Part shown: positions 1-12,393 of the stretch, piece after piece
How positions within the stretch are numbered: the stretch's first letter is position 1
Layout of the letters: each line of letters begins with the position of its first letter
Source of the DNA: RPQJ01 sp963823535
GTDB lineage: Bacteria > Pseudomonadota > Gammaproteobacteria > Steroidobacterales > Steroidobacteraceae
DNA: 64,000 nucleotides
NCBI GenBank assembly: GCA_963823535.1
Contig: CAWGLZ010000003.1
Span: 1 to 64,000, forward strand
Direction of reading: 5' to 3'
Program-made: the position numbers and the translations under genes
Notes under the pieces: model-generated
Seen by the model: the letters and a program-made list of their open reading frames with translations, nothing else
What the model was told of the DNA's origin: nothing
Databases searched by the model: none

Positions 1-321
1 TCAATTGCCAAGAGCACGGCGACGGGGGTCGACATCTTCACGATCGGCCTGTCGGGCGAGGTCGACGGCCAGGCCCTCGCGGCACTGGCGGACGGCGGGC
101 GCGGCGCGTTTCTCTTCGCCGAGGACACGTCCCAGCTGATTACGATCTACGGCTCGCTCGGCAACTTGCTGAGCGGCAGCCTCACGACGTACACGCTGAC
201 GTACCGGATTACCACCGACGTCGCCAACGCCTTCCAGCCCGGCCGGGCCGTGCTCGGGTCGCTGACCGTCAATACGGGTGCTGCAAGCGTCAGGCTGCCG
301 TTCATCGTCCGCATCTTCTGA
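1..321 (+). CDS. C-terminal end of a von Willebrand factor A-like protein (partial)
   Basis: This is the 3' end of a gene that starts before the window; 106 residues are read before TGA. The pattern of a hydrophobic strand ending in IFTIGLSG, a helix rich in ALAALADG and a second strand AFLFAED resembles the last part of a vWA domain, and the remaining 50 residues (TYTLTYRITTD and on) look like a beta-rich tail. The metal-binding DxSxS motif would lie upstream, so it cannot be checked. galE begins 18 bp downstream on the same strand. vWA proteins of this kind are often exported adhesion or surface proteins, but the function here is not shown. I am fairly sure it is coding and less sure of the family. 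Confidence 0.6.
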   Translation, partial: SIAKSTATGVDIFTIGLSGEVDGQALAALADGGRGAFLFAEDTSQLITIYGSLGNLLSGSLTTYTLTYRITTDVANAFQPGRAVLGSLTVNTGAASVRLPFIVRIF

Positions 322-339
322 CCAGCGTCGAAGATCGTT

Positions 340-1339
340 TTGTCCGGCATCCTGGTCACCGGCGGCGCCGGGTACATCGGCAGCCACGTCGTCCGCCAGC
401 TCCTCGAGCGCGGCGAACGCGTCGTGGTGCTCGACAACCTCTCGAGCGGCTACCGCAGCGCCGTGCTCGGCGCGCCGCTGATCGTGGGCGACACGGGCGA
501 TCGCGAGGCGGTCGCACGGTGTGCTGCGGGATCATGGCATCGAGACGGTGATGCACTTCGCCGCACACACCGTCGTACCCGAGTCCGTATCGAACCCCCT
601 CAAGTACTACGGCAACAACACGGCGGCGACCCGCAACCTGCTCGAATGTTGCGACCGGGCGGGGGTAGAACACTTTGTGTTCTCGTCGACGGCCGCGGTC
701 TACGGCATCCCGGAGGAGGGGCTCGCGCGCGAGGAGACACCGACCTCTCCGATCAATCCGTACGGCCTGTCCAAGCTGATGAGCGAGTGGATGCTGCGCG
801 ACCTCGCCGCGGCATCGGCGTTGCGCTACGTCGCATTGCGATACTTCAACGTCGCCGGCAGCGACCCGGGCGGGCGTATCGGTCACACGGCGCCGCAGGC
901 GACACTGCTCGTCAAGGTGGCCTGCCAGCAGGCCGCCGGCGTCCGACCGTCGGTCTCGATCTTCGGGACGGACTACCCGACCGAGGACGGCACCGGCGTG
1001 CGGGACTACATCCACGTCGAGGACCTGGCCGGGGCACATCTGAAGGCGCTCGACTACCTGCGGAAGGACGGTCCGTCCGCGACGCTCAATTGCGGCTACG
1101 GCCACGGCTACAGCGTGCGCGAGGTGCTGCGCATGGTGGAGCGCGTGCATGGGCGACCGCTCAACGTGATCGAGCAGGCGCGGCGCGCGGGCGATCCCCC
1201 GTCGCTGGTTGCGCACGCGGAACGTATTCGCACCGTGCTCGGCTGGTCGCCGCGCTTCGACGATCTCGAGACCATCGTGCGTACTCAGCTCGAGTGGGAA
1301 TTGCGTCTGCTGCGGGAGCCCGGGCTTCAGCAGAACTGA
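340..1339 (+). pseudogene. galE: UDP-glucose 4-epimerase, one-base frameshift
   Basis: GalE interconverts UDP-glucose and UDP-galactose with bound NAD and feeds polysaccharide synthesis. The NAD-binding motif TGGAGYIGSH is in the first frame; the SSTAAVYG strand, the catalytic YxxxK (NPYGLSK) and the C-terminal substrate region (VRDYIHVEDLA) are in the next frame, which begins at GTG 521. The frames join if one base is dropped just before 521, where cgg-t-gtg should read as Arg-Val. Corrected, the protein is 332 residues, close to the usual 338. The start taken is TTG 340, just upstream of the glycine-rich motif, with no clear ribosome site. Everything on both sides of the shift is well conserved, which favours a sequencing indel over decay. 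Family assignment is certain; whether the gene works depends on the shift. Confidence 0.9.
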
Positions 1340-1353
1340 TGCGGAAGTCCTCC

Positions 1354-1386
1354 CCGCGACGCCCGGTCCGGGCGCAACGGTCGCGG
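1354..1386 (+). terminator. strong hairpin after galE
   Basis: Nested inverted repeats: CCGCGA (1354-1359) pairs with TCGCGG (1381-1386) and CGCCCGG (1360-1366) with CCGGGCG (1368-1374) around a single T. It lies 15 bp past the galE stop and 53 bp before the next gene. There is no T-run after it, so it may act as a factor-dependent stop or as an mRNA-stabilising hairpin. Confidence 0.45.
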
Positions 1387-1438
1387 CGGACATGATTCTG
1401 CTATCCTCGATCGCGTCCAAGCCCCGATCGGGATCCTC

Positions 1439-3182
1439 TTGCGCTCACTGGTGAAACTTGCGGCGCGTCTGCGGCTGCCCATGATGGCGGCCACGGTGGC
1501 TGTCCTGCTCGGATGCAGCGGAGGCGGTGGCAGTGGCGGTGACGGCGGCGGTACACCCTCCGTCACGATCAGTGGCCGCATCACCTACGATCGGGTGCCG
1601 CTCTCGACGAGCGGACGTGGGCTGGACTACGAGGCGACAGTGGCATTGCCGGTGCGCGCGGTCAACGTGGATCTGGTCCGGGCCTCGGACCAGGCCGTGC
1701 TGGCGTCGACCACGACCGATGCGAACGGGGCCTACTCGGTCTCGGCCCCCGCGAACACGAATGTGTTCGTTCGTGCACGAGCCGTGTCGCAGTCCACCGG
1801 TGCGGTGTCGGAGCCGGTGAGCTGGGACCTGCGGATCCTGAACAACGCGAACGGGAATGCCCTCTACGTGCTGGACGGGTCGGCCCGAAGCACGGGCGCG
1901 ACTGCCGAGACCCGGGACCTTCATGCATCCTCGGGCTGGACGGGTTCCGCCTATACGGAAACGCGGGCAGCGGCACCTTTCGCTGTCCTCGATACCCTGT
2001 ATTCGGCCGTCCGGTTCGTCGCGGCGGAAGCTGACCGCAGCGTGGACCTCGCACCGCTCAAGGTGTTCTGGAGTCCGCAAAACCGTCCATCGGACGTGTG
2101 GAACCCAGCCAATGGCAACATCCAGACGACGCTCTATCGTTCCGCCGCCCTCGACGGTTTCCCGGCAGGTATCTACGTGCTCGGCGAGGCCAACGTCGAT
2201 ACCGACGAGTACGACGGTCACGTCGTCGCGCATGAGTTCCTGCATTTCCTGGAGGATGCGGTCAGTCGGACGGATACCACGGGCGGGTCGCACTCCCTGA
2301 ACGAGCGTCTCGACATGCGGCTGGCCTTCAGCGAGGGTTTTGCGAACGCGTTCGGCGCGATGGTGATGAACGACTCCCTCGTCCGGGATGCGTATGGCGC
2401 GATGCAGGCCCAGGACTTCCGCTACGACGTCGAGGCCCCGGCCCACGCCGAGGTCGCGGGCTGGTTCAACGAATCGTCCGTGCACGCCGTGGTCTGGGAC
2501 CTGTATGACGGGCCGAACGAGCCACATGACGCCGTGGCACTGGGATTCCGACCACTGTACGACGTCCTGGCCAGTGAACTGCGTGACGGAACGCCGCTGA
2601 CCGCCATATTCCCGTTCGTGTCCGGCCTGAAACAGCGTCCCGGGGTGCCCGGAGCTGCGGTGGACGACGTCGTCAACGCCGAGGCGATCAACGGCAGCGA
2701 GATCGAGCCCTATGCCAGCCGGGAAACCAACAGCGGCGTCGCCGCCAGTTCCGTCGACGTCGTGCTTCCGGTGTATGCCGACATCGCGTTGAACGGCCCC
2801 GCTGTCCGTGTGTGCGGGTCGAGTTCGATCACCATCGACGACGGGCCGCCGGTCGTCACGGTGCCGGGTTCATACAACAGGCTCGGCAATCGCCGGTTCC
2901 TGAGGTTCACTTCGCCCGGCCCCCGTCCGATCGAGATCCGGGTCACCTGTGAATTGAGCGACCCCAGCCTGTGTCGGCACGCCCCAGCCGGACCCCGATT
3001 TCGTGCTCTCGCGTGCTTTTCAGACGGAATTCGCCGGAACCGCGACGCCGTTCACCGAACGACTGCAGACAAACGTCGAGGCTGGCGACTACGTGCTCGA
3101 GGTGTACGAGTACAGTCACGTTGACCCGGCGGCGGTGACCCGTCGGGGCCGCACCTGCATGATCGTCACCATCACCGGTTGA
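1439..3182 (+). pseudogene. exported zinc-metalloprotease-like lipoprotein, one-base frameshift near the 3' end
   Basis: Starts with a lipoprotein signal (hydrophobic stretch ending in LLGC, Cys about residue 26) and a glycine linker. Residues about 40-130 resemble a carboxypeptidase-regulatory/beta-sandwich domain (VTISGRITY, TTTDANGAYSVSAPA). The centre holds a zinc site, HEFLH at 265-269, with a candidate third ligand in SEGFANAF (Glu299), the gluzincin arrangement. The long frame ends in an arginine-rich, unnatural tail; the +1 frame from about 2966 instead reads an ordinary beta-rich end (DFVLSRAFQTEF... GDYVLEVYEYSH) to TGA at 3180-3182. Dropping one C from the run 2962-2965 joins the frames and gives 580 residues. 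A lipoprotein gene follows 11 bp later. Substrate unknown; I know no close characterised relative. Confidence 0.75.
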
Positions 3183-3193
3183 GAGTCCGAACC

Positions 3194-3809
3194 ATGATGC
3201 ACAGCCGTTTTCCGACCATCGCCGCGAACCCGCTTGCCGCCGTCGCATTGGCTGCCCTGCTGTCGGGCTGCGGCCGGGACGAGGAGCCGGCGCCGCCGCC
3301 GACCGTTCCGGAGCCGGTGGCGACCGACACGGCGGCCGCGGCCCCGGGGGACGAGGCCCTGGCGAATGCGGTCGTCACCAGCAAGACGGCTGCGGCCGTG
3401 GACCTGAAGTACGACGTGCTGGCAAAGCCGGCTGTAGGACAGGCCTTCGAGATCGAACTCACGTTCCTGCCGCGACTGGCCGCGGACCTGCTCGAGATCG
3501 AAGTCACGGGAATCCCGGGGCTCGAAGCTGGTCTCAGGGGGCACGGCGCGGATCGAGGGCGTCAATGCCGGCGATCGACACTCGACGCGGGTGCTGGTGC
3601 GTGCGGATGCGGCCGGGCTCTATTACGTCGGCGTCGTGGCGAAGATGATCACGCAGGTCCAGTCGGACGTCCGGACCTTCTCGGTACCGGTAGTGGTGGG
3701 CGAGGTTGCGGCCGCCGAGAAGACGGCCCCCGCGACGGATGCCACCGGACAGGCGATCGAGTCGATGCCGGCGTCGGAAAGCACGACGAAGCCGGTCGAC
3801 GGCCAGTAG
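3194..3809 (+). pseudogene. small lipoprotein with Ig-like fold, one-base frameshift
   Basis: The N-terminus has a lipoprotein signal (AALAALLSGC) followed by a proline/alanine/glutamate-rich linker. The first frame reads naturally through DLKYDVLAKPAVGQAFEIEL and LLEIEVTGIPG, then turns into arginine/glycine-rich nonsense. The next frame continues sensibly (ARIEGVNAGDRHSTRVLVRA, GLYYVGVVAKM, then an acidic tail ending KPVDGQ) to TAG 3807-3809. Dropping one G from the run 3517-3520 joins them into 204 residues. The alternating strands suggest a beta-sandwich domain exposed in the periplasm or on the surface. It sits 11 bp behind the metalloprotease lipoprotein, so the two are probably one transcript. 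ATG 3194 or 3197 is the start, preceded by a weak gagag. No family recognised. Confidence 0.65.
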
Positions 3810-3932
3810 GCCGGGCAGCGCTGACCGGCCTCGCGCGCCTGCTGATAGGCGCCGCCGTCGCCTTGCCGCAGCAGCGGGCCGGCGCCACGGCCGTTCCTGT
3901 ATACTCCGCGCCCCTTTTCCGCGGGCTCCCCT

Positions 3933-6622
<2,690 letters not shown>

Positions 6623-6626
<4 letters not shown>

Positions 6627-9600
6627 GCCAGCAGTCTGATGTCTTTTTCGTCGGTCGTCAGCAGCGAATCGAGTACGTCCACGGGCCGGGGCGCGCTGAT
6701 GTAGTGCCCCTGGGCGTACTGGATGCCGATCTCGGCCAGCTGCGCGAGCACGTCGGCCGAATCGACCCGCTCGGCGATCGTCCGGATCCCCATGGACTCG
6801 CCGATCTGCGCAATCGCCTCGACCATGCTGCGGTCGATGTGGTCGCGGGTGACGTTGTGCATGAACTGCCCGTCGATCTTCAGGTAGTCCACGGGCAGGT
6901 TCTTCAGGAAGATGAACGACGACAGGCCGCTGCCGAAGTCATCGAGCGAGAAGCGGCAGCCGCGATTGCGCAGTTCGCGGATGAAATGCGTCGCGGCCGC
7001 CAGGCTGGTCATGGCCGCGGCCTCGGTCAGTTCGAAGCACAGCGCCCCCGGGCTGACGTCGGCGGCCGTCATCTCCGCCAGGACGAACTCCAGGAACTGC
7101 TCGTCGTTGAGCGTGGTCGCGGAGATGTTGATCGCCAGCATGAACGGCTGGCGCTCGGTCTCGCTGCGCCGGTAGGCCAGCCGTGAACAGGCCTGCCGTA
7201 CGACCCAGCGGTCCACCGCCGGCATGAGGTTGAAGCGCTCGGCGGCGGGGATGAATTCCGCCGGCTGAACCAGCTGGCCATGTTCGTCGCGCATGCGCAG
7301 CAGGAGTTCGAAGTGGCGCAGCTTCTCCGCGCCCGCGCGGATCGGGACGATGGGCTGGCAGAGGAGTTCGAGGCGGTCCTCGTCGCAGGCGCGGTTGATG
7401 CGCGACACCCACTGCATCTCGCGGTGCCGCTCCGGCGCGCGTCCCTGCCGGTAGGTCTGCACGCGGTTGCGTCCCGAGTCCTTGGCCGAATAGCAGGCCA
7501 CGTCGGCCGCACTCATGATCGCCGCCAGGGTCTCGGCGCTGCCGTTGATCTCGGCGAGGCCGATCGACACGCCGACGTTCATCACGCGGTCCTGCCAGAC
7601 GAAGCGGAAGTCGCGGATCGCCTGCCGCAGGTTCTCCGCGATGCGACTTGCGGTCTCCAGCGTGCAGTCCGCGAGCAGCACGCCGAACTCGTCGCCGCCG
7701 AGTCGGGCCAGGGTGTCGGTGGTGCGGATGCGGGTCTGCACGACGCTCGTGATCTGCTTCAGGAGTCGATCGCCGGCCTGGTGGCCGCAGGTGTCGTTCA
7801 CGACCTTGAACTGGTCGAGGTCGAGGTACATGAGGACGTGGTTGACCGTCGGGTCCTCGCGCACGGCCTGCAGGGCGTCGTTGAGCCGGCCTTCGAATTC
7901 GCGGCGGTTGATGAGACCGGTGAGCGCGTCGTGGCTCGCCTGGTAGGCGAGGGCGCGCTGCAGGCGCCGCTCCTGGCTGACGTCGTGGAAGACCATGACG
8001 GCGCCGATCAGCCGGCCGCTGCGGTCGCGGATTGGCGCCGCGGAATCCTGGATGGAGATCTCCTGGCCGCGACGGTTGATGAGCAGCGAGGGCTCGATGA
8101 GTTCGACCGTGCGGCCCTCGCGCAGGCAGCGCAGGATCGGGCTGTCGATCGGCTGGCGCGTCGCCTCGCTCAGGACCTGGAAGACATCGGTGACCGGCCG
8201 TCCGGTGGCTTCGTGCGTCTCCCATCCGGTCAGGCTCTCGGCCACCGGGTTCAGGTACTCGATGCAGCCCTCGGCGTCGGCCGTGATGACGGCGTCGCCG
8301 ATCGACTGCAGCGTGACCTGGGCCTTTTCCTTTTCCTCGGAGAGCTGCACCTCGGCGCGCTTGCGCTCGGTAATGTCGGCGATCGTGCCCTCGTATCCGA
8401 CCATCGCTCCGTCCGCATCACGGACCACGCGGGCGTTCTCGACCACGGTGATGATCGATCCGTCGCGGCGACGCAGCCGGTACTCCGCATTGCGAACGAG
8501 GCCGTCGCGTTCGAGGGCCGCGACGACCTGGGCGCGGTCGGCCGCATCAACGTACAGAGTGCTGGTCGAAGGCAGCCCGAGCAGGTCCTCCGTCCGCTCG
8601 TAACCGAGCATCTCGACCAGCGCCGGATTGGCCGACTCGAGGCGGCCGTCCACGGACGCCCGGTACACGCCCTCGATCACGTTTTCGAACAGGCCGCGAT
8701 AGCGTGCTTCGCTGCAGCGCAGGGCCTCCTCCGACTGCTGGCGCTCGATCGCGATGCCAGCGAGCGCCGTGAGCCGTGCCATCAGCTCGAAGTCGCGCTT
8801 GAGCGGGCTGCGCGGCTGGTGGAAATAGAGCGCGACGGTTCCGAGCATGCGTCCATCGGAAGCGCGGATCGGCGTCGACCAGCAGGCACGCAGGCCCGCA
8901 GCCAGCGCCGGGGCGCGCTGGTGTTCCCACAGCGCGTCGCGGGATATCTCGGCGACGATGACCTGGCGCTGGAGGTAGACCGCCGCGGCACAGGAGCCGT
9001 TGCGTGCGCCGACTTCGACGGCCGCGATGGTTCGCTGGAAATGCTGCGGCAGGCGACGCCCGGCGACCTGACGCAGCACGTTGCCGTCCTGGTCGAAGAG
9101 GGACACCGAGCAGAGGGCGTCCGGGGTGACCCGTTCCGCGGTCTCGGCGATCGCCTCCAGGGTGTCGGGCAGGACCACGTTGCCGGTGATCCGCTCGAAT
9201 ACCCGCCGCTCGCCCGCGGCCAGGAACTCGGCCCGCTTGCGCTCGGTAATGTCGGTGATGCTGCCGCGGACCAGCCGGCTGCTGGAGGAGGGCAGGCGGA
9301 CCAGGCGGACCTCGCAAGGGATGTCGTGGCCCAGGGCGTCGCGGTGGAGCCACTCGAAGCAGGGTGCGTCGCCGTCCAGGGCGCGCGCCACGTAGCCGCG
9401 TGCCACGCCGAAGGAGGGCGTGCCGTCGGCCTGCTCGGCCGGGCTGATCTTCTCCGGGCCGCTCGCGAGGAGTTCCTCGCGCGCCATCTTGAAGAAGCGC
9501 ACTGCATTCTCGTTGCACTCGACGAACCGCCCCAGATCGACGTCGAGGACGACGATCGCCTCCGGTGCGTTCTCGACCAGCGTGCGATAGCGAGCCTCGC

Positions 9601-10186
9601 TTTCGCGTATGGCGGCCTCGGCACGCTTGCGGTCGGTCGTGTCCCGCAGGCAGACGATGTACACCTCGCGCCGGTCGAGCTTGACCTTGCTGACGCCGAG
9701 TTCGGCGTCGAACAGCGTCCCGTCGCGGCGACGGGCGCGGGTTTCACGCGGCGCCAGGTCCACCTGGGTGTCCTCGAGCGATTCGGCGAGTTCCTCCAGG
9801 GCTTCGGTGAGCTGCGGCCGGCGGGCCAGCGTGGGGATCAGGAGGTCGAGCTTGCGTCCGCGGACCGCTTCTTCCTCGTATCCGAACACGCGCTCGCCCG
9901 TCGAGTTCAGCGTCTCGACGCGACCGTTCTCGTCCACCGTCAGGATGGCGTCCTTGACGTGGTCGAGGATGGACTGCAGCTGGGCGGCGGCGCTCTCGCG
10001 CACCTCGCGGGTAAATGCGCTCGTTTCGTCCGCGAGCAGCTTCATCGAGCGGACGACGCCGCGGCGTTCTTCGTCCCATTCGCCGTAGGCGGCACTGATC
10101 GCCTGCAGCAGCCTGCGCAGGTCGAGTCGACCGCCGTCCTGCCGGGAGTCGTCGAACTGCTGCTTGAGGAGCGGGTGGAGGCTCAT
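6623..10186 (-). CDS. multi-sensor diguanylate cyclase/phosphodiesterase (PAS-PAS-GAF-PAS-PAS-GGDEF-EAL)
   Basis: A 1187-residue cytoplasmic c-di-GMP enzyme with no membrane segment. Approximate order: PAS 68-190 (ILDHVKDAILTVDENGRV), PAS 199-320, GAF 325-490, PAS 500-620, PAS 625-745 (LQSIGDAVITADAEGCIEYL), GGDEF 750-915 with an intact GGDEF signature (RLGGDEFGVLLADC), EAL 930-1180. In the EAL domain the signature reads FELLLRM, so EAL is ELL, but other key parts remain: FELTEAAA, SLDDFGSGLSS, DYLKIDGQ and AERVDS. Both activities are therefore possible; phosphodiesterase activity is less certain. The N-terminal 65 residues are helical, of unknown role. It overlaps purU by 4 bp. The ATG start has no strong Shine-Dalgarno. 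The sensed ligand cannot be inferred. Confidence 0.92.
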
Positions 10187-10435
10187 GGGTCGGTCGCGGA
10201 CGGCCGCCAGCGTCGCGGGCCACGGAAGGCAGGATCCTCCGTGATCGCAACGGCGCCGTTCTTCTTGTTGGTGAGTCGCCTCATCCCTCTGAAATCGTGC
10301 CCATCGCCCCCAATCCGGGGCGGATCGAGCCGGATACTAGGCGCCGCGACTCGCCCGGGGGTGTGACCGGGGTCGCATTCGGGGGCCGCGCTGCGGTTCA
10401 GCTACAATTGGCGCTCCTTTCCGCAACACTGATTC

Positions 10436-11284
10436 ATGTCCCCGAACACCCGCGACCAGTTCCCCTCGGCCTACCCACTGATCGGGCGCGAGGATCCGCC
10501 GCCTTTTGCCGTGCTGCACGAGCACGGCGGCGCACCCGTGCTCGTCATCTGCGACCATGCGAGCCGCGCGTTCCCGCGGGCCATGAACCGCCTCGGGCTT
10601 CCGGAGCTGCCGAGCTGGCAGCACATTGCGTGGGACATCGGGGCAGGCGAACTGGCGAGGGGAATCGCCAACGCGCTCGATGCGCCCGCCGTGCTCGCCG
10701 GCTACTCGCGCCTGATCGTCGACTGCAACCGCCAGCCGGACGACCCCGAGGCGTTCCGCAAGGAAAGCGACGGCTGGGTCATCCCGGGGAACCAGGCGAT
10801 CACGGAGTTCGAGCGCCGCGTGCGCCTCGCCTGCTTCTTCGACCCCTACCACGAAGCCATTGCGGCGATGCTGGCCGGATTCCGCACGCGTGAGATCGTG
10901 CCGCTGGTCGTGTCGGTGCACACGTTCACGCCGGAGATCGCGGGATTCCAGCGTCCGTGGCATGTCGGCGTGCTCTGGGACAAGGACGAATGGAGCGCCC
11001 GGCGGCTGATCGAGGGCCTCACAGCCGTCGAGGGCATCGTCGTGGGCGACAACGAGCCCTACAGCGGCAAGCATCCCTCGGACTACTCCATCGATCACCA
11101 CGCCGAGAGTGCCGGGCTGCCCCACCTGTGCATCGAGATCCGGCAGGACCAGCTCGAGTCCCCGGCGGGGACGGAGCGCTGGGTGCGCCTGCTGTCGAGG
11201 CTCATCGGCGACATGCTGCGCGATCCCGAGACCCTGCGCTTGCGTGACACGGAGTCCCCATGGCAACGCGCGAACCTCCGCTGA
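10436..11284 (+). CDS. N-formylglutamate amidohydrolase family protein
   Basis: A 282-residue protein of the N-formylglutamate amidohydrolase (FGase/HutG-like) fold, zinc-dependent amidases. Visible family features are VLVICDHASRAFP near residue 40 (a metal-ligand region), the DIGAGELA stretch, SRLIVDCNR, VSVHTFTP and the C-terminal LCIEIRQD. No histidine-degradation genes are nearby, and the closest known kin are the predicted amidohydrolases that travel with GCS2-type ligases, which is what is found here: the next gene starts 25 bp before this one ends. The pair probably makes and breaks, or edits, an amide or peptide bond in a small metabolite; substrate unknown. A TACAAT at 10403-10408 may be the -10. 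The upstream 250 bp to the divergent GGDEF/EAL gene shows no other clear signal. Confidence 0.85.
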   Translation: MSPNTRDQFPSAYPLIGREDPPPFAVLHEHGGAPVLVICDHASRAFPRAMNRLGLPELPSWQHIAWDIGAGELARGIANALDAPAVLAGYSRLIVDCNRQPDDPEAFRKESDGWVIPGNQAITEFERRVRLACFFDPYHEAIAAMLAGFRTREIVPLVVSVHTFTPEIAGFQRPWHVGVLWDKDEWSARRLIEGLTAVEGIVVGDNEPYSGKHPSDYSIDHHAESAGLPHLCIEIRQDQLESPAGTERWVRLLSRLIGDMLRDPETLRLRDTESPWQRANLR

Positions 11285-12393
11285 CGATCGGCATCGAGGA
11301 AGAATACCTGCTCGTCGAGCGTGCGACGGGTGCGGTGGCGGCCGAGCCGCCGGACCAGCTCTTTGCGGCCCTGAACGAACGAACGGAAGGGCGCGCATTT
11401 CCCGAGTTCCTGCGCGCCCAGGTCGAGGTGGCCACGCCGGTCTGCCGCGACGTGGGTGAGGCGCGGCGCGAACTCGCGGGACTGCGCCGGGCGGTGATCG
11501 AGGAGTCGGCACGGTTCGACCTCGCGCCCATCGCCGCGTCGAGCCACCCGTTCTCGCTCACCTCGAAGCAGAAGCGCACCGACAAGGAGCGCTACATCGC
11601 CCTGCTCGAGGAGATGCAGGGCGCGGCACGGCGCATGATGATCTGCGGGCTGCACGTGCACGTCGGCATCGACGACGACGAGTTGCGCATCGACCTGATG
11701 AACCAGCTCACGTACTTCCTGCCGCACCTGCTCGCGCTGTCGTGCAGCTCGCCGTTCTGGGAGGGCGAGCGCACGGGCCTGATGTCCTTCCGCCTGATGA
11801 TCTTCAACGGCGTCCCACGCACCGGCCTGCCCGAGCAGTTCTCGAGCTGGGGCGAGTATCGCCGCCACACCCAGATCCTGGTCGACACGGGGATCATTGC
11901 CGACAATTCCCGCATCTGGTGGGACCTGCGCCCGAGCGTCCGCTACCCCACGCTCGAGACGCGCGTGATGGACTGCTGCACGACGCTCGAGGACGCGCTC
12001 AGCCTGGCCGCGCTCAACCAGTGCCTCGTGAGGATGCTCTGGCGCCTGCGCCGCGCCAACCAGCGCTGGCGCATGTATTCGCACCTGCTGCTAGGCGAGA
12101 ACCGCTGGCGGGCCATGCGCTACTCCCATGACGCGGGCCTGCTCGACCTCGGCCAGCAGCGCATCGTGCCGTATTCGGAGCTGCTCGAGGAGCTGATCGC
12201 GCTGGTCCGCGAGGACGCGGAGGCGCTCGGCTGCGTCGCCGAGATCGAGCGGCTGCGCGAGATTCTCGCACGCGGCACGAGCGCGCACCGGCAGCTCGCG
12301 GTCTACGATGAGGCCATTCGCGGCGGCGCGGCGGAAGCAGAGGCCCTGCGAGCGGTGGTGGACTGGCTGGTCGAGGAGACTGCGCGGACATGA
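11260..12393 (+). CDS. GCS2-type carboxylate-amine ligase (YbdK family)
   Basis: A 377-residue ATP-dependent ligase of the glutamate-cysteine ligase 2 fold. The N-terminal GIEEEYLLVE is the family hallmark (acidic metal-binding residues on the first strand), followed by QVEVATPVC, the CGLHVHVGI strand, SSPFWEGERTGLMSFR and WWDLRPSVRYPTLETRVMD. Length and motifs match YbdK, which has weak gamma-glutamylcysteine synthetase activity in E. coli; the real substrate in most bacteria is unknown. ATG 11260 has a GGAG 5 bp upstream and lies inside the 3' end of the amidohydrolase gene, a 25 bp overlap. dusA begins 4 bp before its stop (ATGA). The context argues for a dedicated two-enzyme step rather than glutathione synthesis. 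Confidence 0.9.
   Translation: MATREPPLTIGIEEEYLLVERATGAVAAEPPDQLFAALNERTEGRAFPEFLRAQVEVATPVCRDVGEARRELAGLRRAVIEESARFDLAPIAASSHPFSLTSKQKRTDKERYIALLEEMQGAARRMMICGLHVHVGIDDDELRIDLMNQLTYFLPHLLALSCSSPFWEGERTGLMSFRLMIFNGVPRTGLPEQFSSWGEYRRHTQILVDTGIIADNSRIWWDLRPSVRYPTLETRVMDCCTTLEDALSLAALNQCLVRMLWRLRRANQRWRMYSHLLLGENRWRAMRYSHDAGLLDLGQQRIVPYSELLEELIALVREDAEALGCVAEIERLREILARGTSAHRQLAVYDEAIRGGAAEAEALRAVVDWLVEETART

Noticed and set aside
7280..10366. A 1028-codon open frame on the plus strand opposite the GGDEF/EAL gene
   Set aside because: It is the mirror frame of a well-conserved protein in high-GC DNA; its composition is rich in Arg, Ala, Gly and Val with no domain motif.
10436..11284. Assignment as HutG of histidine degradation
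   Set aside because: No hut genes are near, and the overlap with a GCS2-type ligase points to another role.
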